A DNA stretch of 64,000 nt from Aquaticitalea lipolytica. GTDB lineage: Bacteria; Bacteroidota; Bacteroidia; Flavobacteriales; Flavobacteriaceae. The stretch is from contig NZ_BMIC01000001.1 in assembly GCF_014641635.1 (NCBI RefSeq), positions 1,421,961 through 1,485,960 on the forward strand, in the 5' to 3' direction. This document shows positions 61,605 through 64,000 of the stretch, one piece after another (position 1 is the stretch's first letter; each line of letters begins with the position of its first letter). Made by a program: the position numbers and the translations under genes. The notes beneath the pieces are model-generated. The model was not told where the DNA came from. It worked only from the letters and a program-made list of their open reading frames with translations, and did not search any database.

Positions 61605-63791
61605 TTATTCTGGTTTACCTATTAAGTTAAAATCTAAATGTTTTTTAACTAAATCGGTGTTTTTAACTTTTACCACAACTTCATCACCTAATTGATAAGT
61701 CATTCCTGTTTTTTTACCAATCATTGCGTATTGTGATTCATCAAACTGATAATGGTCATCATTCATATCTCTTACACTTACCATACCTTCGCACTTATTA
61801 GAAATAATCTCTACGTAAATTCCCCAATCGGTAACACCAGAAATTACTCCAACAAATTCTTCATCTTTATGATCTTCCATAAAACGAATTTGCATGTATT
61901 TGATAGAGTCTCTTTCTGCTTTAGTGGCTAAATTTTCCATATTACTTGAATGAGCACATTTATCTTCATAAACATCTTCATTAGCAGATTTACCTCCATC
62001 TAAATAATGTTGTAATAAACGATGAGCCATAACATCTGGATAGCGACGAATAGGTGATGTAAAATGACTATAGTAATCGAAAGCAAGTCCGTAATGACCA
62101 ATATTATGTGTGGTGTATTCAGCTTTACTCATGCTTCGTATTGCTAAAGTATCAACTAAATTTTGTTCTTTTTTTCCTTGTACATCTCTTAATAAACCAT
62201 TTAATGATGAAGAAATACTGTTTCTGTCTTTAAAGTTTAATTTATATCCAAATTTTGAAACAATACCTTGTAAAGCGGCTAGTTTACTTGAGTCTGGTTC
62301 ATCATGAACACGATACACAAATGTTTTTTTAGGAGACTGTTTACCTATAAACTCTGCTACTTTTCTGTTAGCAAGTAACATAAACTCTTCAATAAGTTTA
62401 TTAGCATCTTTACTGGTTTTAAAATATACTCCAACTGGATTTGCTTTTTCGTCTAAATCGAATTTTACTTCTACTTTATCAAAAGAAATAGCACCTTCTT
62501 TCATACGTTTACGACGCATAATTTTAGCTAAATCATCCATTTTTAAAACAGCATCTGCAATTTTTTGGTCTGTTTGATATGCTTTTCCTGTAAGCGAAAC
62601 ATCTTCTGGAATTGAATTAGTTTTAGATTCAATTATCGCTTGAGCTTCTTCGTAAGCAAATCGAGCATCACTATAAGTTACTGTGCGCCCAAACCATTGA
62701 TTTTTTACTTCAGCTTTATCGTTTATTTGAAATACAGCAGAGAAGGTATATTTCTCTTCATGTGGACGTAATGAACATGCATTATTTGATAATACTTCTG
62801 GTAACATTGGTACTACTCTATCTACAAGATATACTGATGTTGCTCTTTCATAAGCTTCATCATCTAAAATAGTTCCTTCTTGAAGATAATGAGAAACATC
62901 TGCTATATGAATTCCTATTTCATATAATCCATTATTTAACACTTCAAATGATAATGCATCATCAAAATCTTTAGCATCTTTAGGATCGATGGTAAAGGTT
63001 AAAACATCTCGCATATCACGTCGTTTTGCTATTTCAGCTTTAGTAATAGATGTATCTAATTTATTAGCAAACTCTTCAACTTCGTGTGGAAACTCATAAG
63101 GTAAACCATACTCAGCAAGTATAGAATGTATTTCAGTATTATGTTCTCCAGGTTTACCTAAAACTTTTAATACTTTACCATAAGGTGAGTCTGCATTATC
63201 TGGCCAATCTTCAAGTAATACTAATACTTTATCACCATCTTCTGCTTTATTAATTTTGTTAATTGGTACAAAAATATCCTTATACATCTTTGTACTATCA
63301 GTAACTACAAAAGCATAGTTTTTATGTATTTGAATTGTACCTACATAATCACTTTTAGCACGTTTAATTATATTGGTTATTTCACCTTCAAATTTTCCTT
63401 TTTTACGACGTTTATAAACGTAAAATTCTACTTCATCACCATCTAATGCTTTATTAATATTATTTGAAGCAATAAATACATCTTCATTAAAATCTTCACA
63501 AATAATATATCCTGTTCCTTTAGAAGATAAGTCTAAAATACCTGAATGATATTCAGTATTAATTACAGCTTTAAACTTACCACGTTCAACTTCTTCTATT
63601 TCTTTATTAGCAAGTAGTTGATGTAGCTTTTTTATAATTTGATTTCTACTACTAGCATCATTTACTCCGAGTTTAGCAGCAATTTGTTTATAGTTGAATG
63701 ATTGGTTTCTATCTTTTTTTAAAATACTTAGAATTGTATTTGTAAGGTTAGAAATTCCTTTATTGGATTTCTTTTTTTTCTTTCTTGTCAT
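61605..63791 (-). CDS. rnr: ribonuclease R
   Basis: This 728-residue 3'-5' exoribonuclease degrades structured RNA and takes part in RNA quality control. It has an N-terminal winged-helix region (about 10-75), two cold-shock domains, and the RNB catalytic domain beginning near residue 250 with the DPKDAKDFDDAL motif, which carries the metal-binding aspartates. The RNB block HFTSPIRRYPDVMAHRLL and a C-terminal S1 domain (about 640-725) are complete. It ends without the long basic tail of E. coli RNase R. The likely promoter is at 63894-63901. Confidence 0.97.
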   Translation of the reverse strand: MTRKKKKKSNKGISNLTNTILSILKKDRNQSFNYKQIAAKLGVNDASSRNQIIKKLHQLLANKEIEEVERGKFKAVINTEYHSGILDLSSKGTGYIICEDFNEDVFIASNNINKALDGDEVEFYVYKRRKKGKFEGEITNIIKRAKSDYVGTIQIHKNYAFVVTDSTKMYKDIFVPINKINKAEDGDKVLVLLEDWPDNADSPYGKVLKVLGKPGEHNTEIHSILAEYGLPYEFPHEVEEFANKLDTSITKAEIAKRRDMRDVLTFTIDPKDAKDFDDALSFEVLNNGLYEIGIHIADVSHYLQEGTILDDEAYERATSVYLVDRVVPMLPEVLSNNACSLRPHEEKYTFSAVFQINDKAEVKNQWFGRTVTYSDARFAYEEAQAIIESKTNSIPEDVSLTGKAYQTDQKIADAVLKMDDLAKIMRRKRMKEGAISFDKVEVKFDLDEKANPVGVYFKTSKDANKLIEEFMLLANRKVAEFIGKQSPKKTFVYRVHDEPDSSKLAALQGIVSKFGYKLNFKDRNSISSSLNGLLRDVQGKKEQNLVDTLAIRSMSKAEYTTHNIGHYGLAFDYYSHFTSPIRRYPDVMAHRLLQHYLDGGKSANEDVYEDKCAHSSNMENLATKAERDSIKYMQIRFMEDHKDEEFVGVISGVTDWGIYVEIISNKCEGMVSVRDMNDDHYQFDESQYAMIGKKTGMTYQLGDEVVVKVKNTDLVKKHLDFNLIGKPE

Positions 63792-63893
63792 TTAAAATTT
63801 TTAATCATATTGATTTTCTAATCCCAGAGAAATGGGAGAAAATTGAATTATCATAAACTTAATATAAGGAGAAGTTTGATTATTAAGTTTTTA

Positions 63894-63901
63894 CAAATCT
63901 A
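63894..63901 (-). promoter_or_regulatory. -7 promoter element for rnr
   Basis: The minus strand reads TAGATTTG 102 nt before the rnr ATG, which would leave a leader of about 95 nt. That leader contains a small hairpin (TCCCA/TGGGA at 63822-63837). The rest of 63792-64000 holds nothing that I recognise. Confidence 0.4.
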
Positions 63902-64000
63902 CGGTTTTAATATTTAACATAATTTTCTACCCCTTACATTTAACCTTTTTTTAAAGATAAGAGTATTTAAAATACTAAACATAAAGCTAAAAAAGATGTT

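Overview
The window is chromosomal DNA of a marine-type member of the Flavobacteriaceae (Bacteroidetes); the genus cannot be resolved by eye. The evidence is an AT-rich composition, flavobacterial hallmark genes (DUF6341, DUF4837, DUF4175, DUF6909-like, a Wzz-type protein without kinase, a GH3-family protein, RNase R next to YbjQ), and promoters of the Bacteroidetes TAnnTTTG type in front of most transcription units. No insertion sequence, transposase, CRISPR array, phage gene or rRNA was seen. One tRNA gene (tRNA-Cys, GCA) is present. Coding density is high and no gene-free stretch exceeds 300 bases.

Layout. (1) 1-1.7 kb: a small membrane protein and purD. (2) 1.76-34.1 kb: a large surface-polysaccharide locus. 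A short plus-strand pair (CapK-like ligase and GT4 transferase) faces a long minus-strand series that reads, in transcription order: DUF6909-like protein, Wzz-like chain-length protein, rfbB-rfbA-rfbC-rfbD (dTDP-L-rhamnose), gmd-fcl (GDP-L-fucose), wecB-wecC (UDP-ManNAcA), methyltransferase, Wzx flippase, Wzy-like protein, GT4, PHP phosphoesterase, CapK-like ligase, aminotransferase, repeat lipoprotein, bi-domain oxidoreductase, O-antigen ligase, second Wzy-like protein, alpha/alpha-toroid protein, GT26, ugd-uxs (UDP-GlcA and UDP-xylose), and a polyprenyl-phosphate sugar transferase. (3) 34.1-43.6 kb: envelope and housekeeping genes: GH3-like, M23 peptidase, tatA, DUF4837, MltD-like transglycosylase, pgk, holB, lipid kinase, OmpH-like. 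(4) 43.7-50.5 kb: methyltransferase, mnmG, ybeY, DUF4175; mnmG is flanked by two identical parS-type palindromes. (5) 50.6-64 kb: alkB, gltX, outer-membrane protein, SPFH protein, GNAT, DUF1761, glnS, folB, tRNA-Cys, LysE, DUF2807, YbjQ and rnr.

How the polysaccharide genes fit together: the sugar transferase loads the first sugar phosphate on undecaprenyl phosphate, GT4/GT26 enzymes extend the repeat from dTDP-Rha, GDP-Fuc, UDP-ManNAcA and UDP-GlcA/Xyl, Wzx flips it, one or both Wzy-like proteins polymerise it under control of the Wzz-like protein, and the O-antigen-ligase-like protein could transfer it. No Wza/Wzc export genes are in view, so an O-antigen-type or other Wzy-dependent glycan is more likely than a Wza-exported capsule, but this is inference.

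The observations most worth a second look are the two parS-like sites bracketing mnmG, a decayed duplicate of the 3' half of tRNA-Cys plus its terminator, the paralogous Wzy-like pair in one locus, an internally duplicated lipoprotein inside the sugar locus, a nucleoside-phosphorylase-like motif in the DUF6909-like protein, and a helical extension on GlnRS. I did not find a clear, wholly new multi-gene system.
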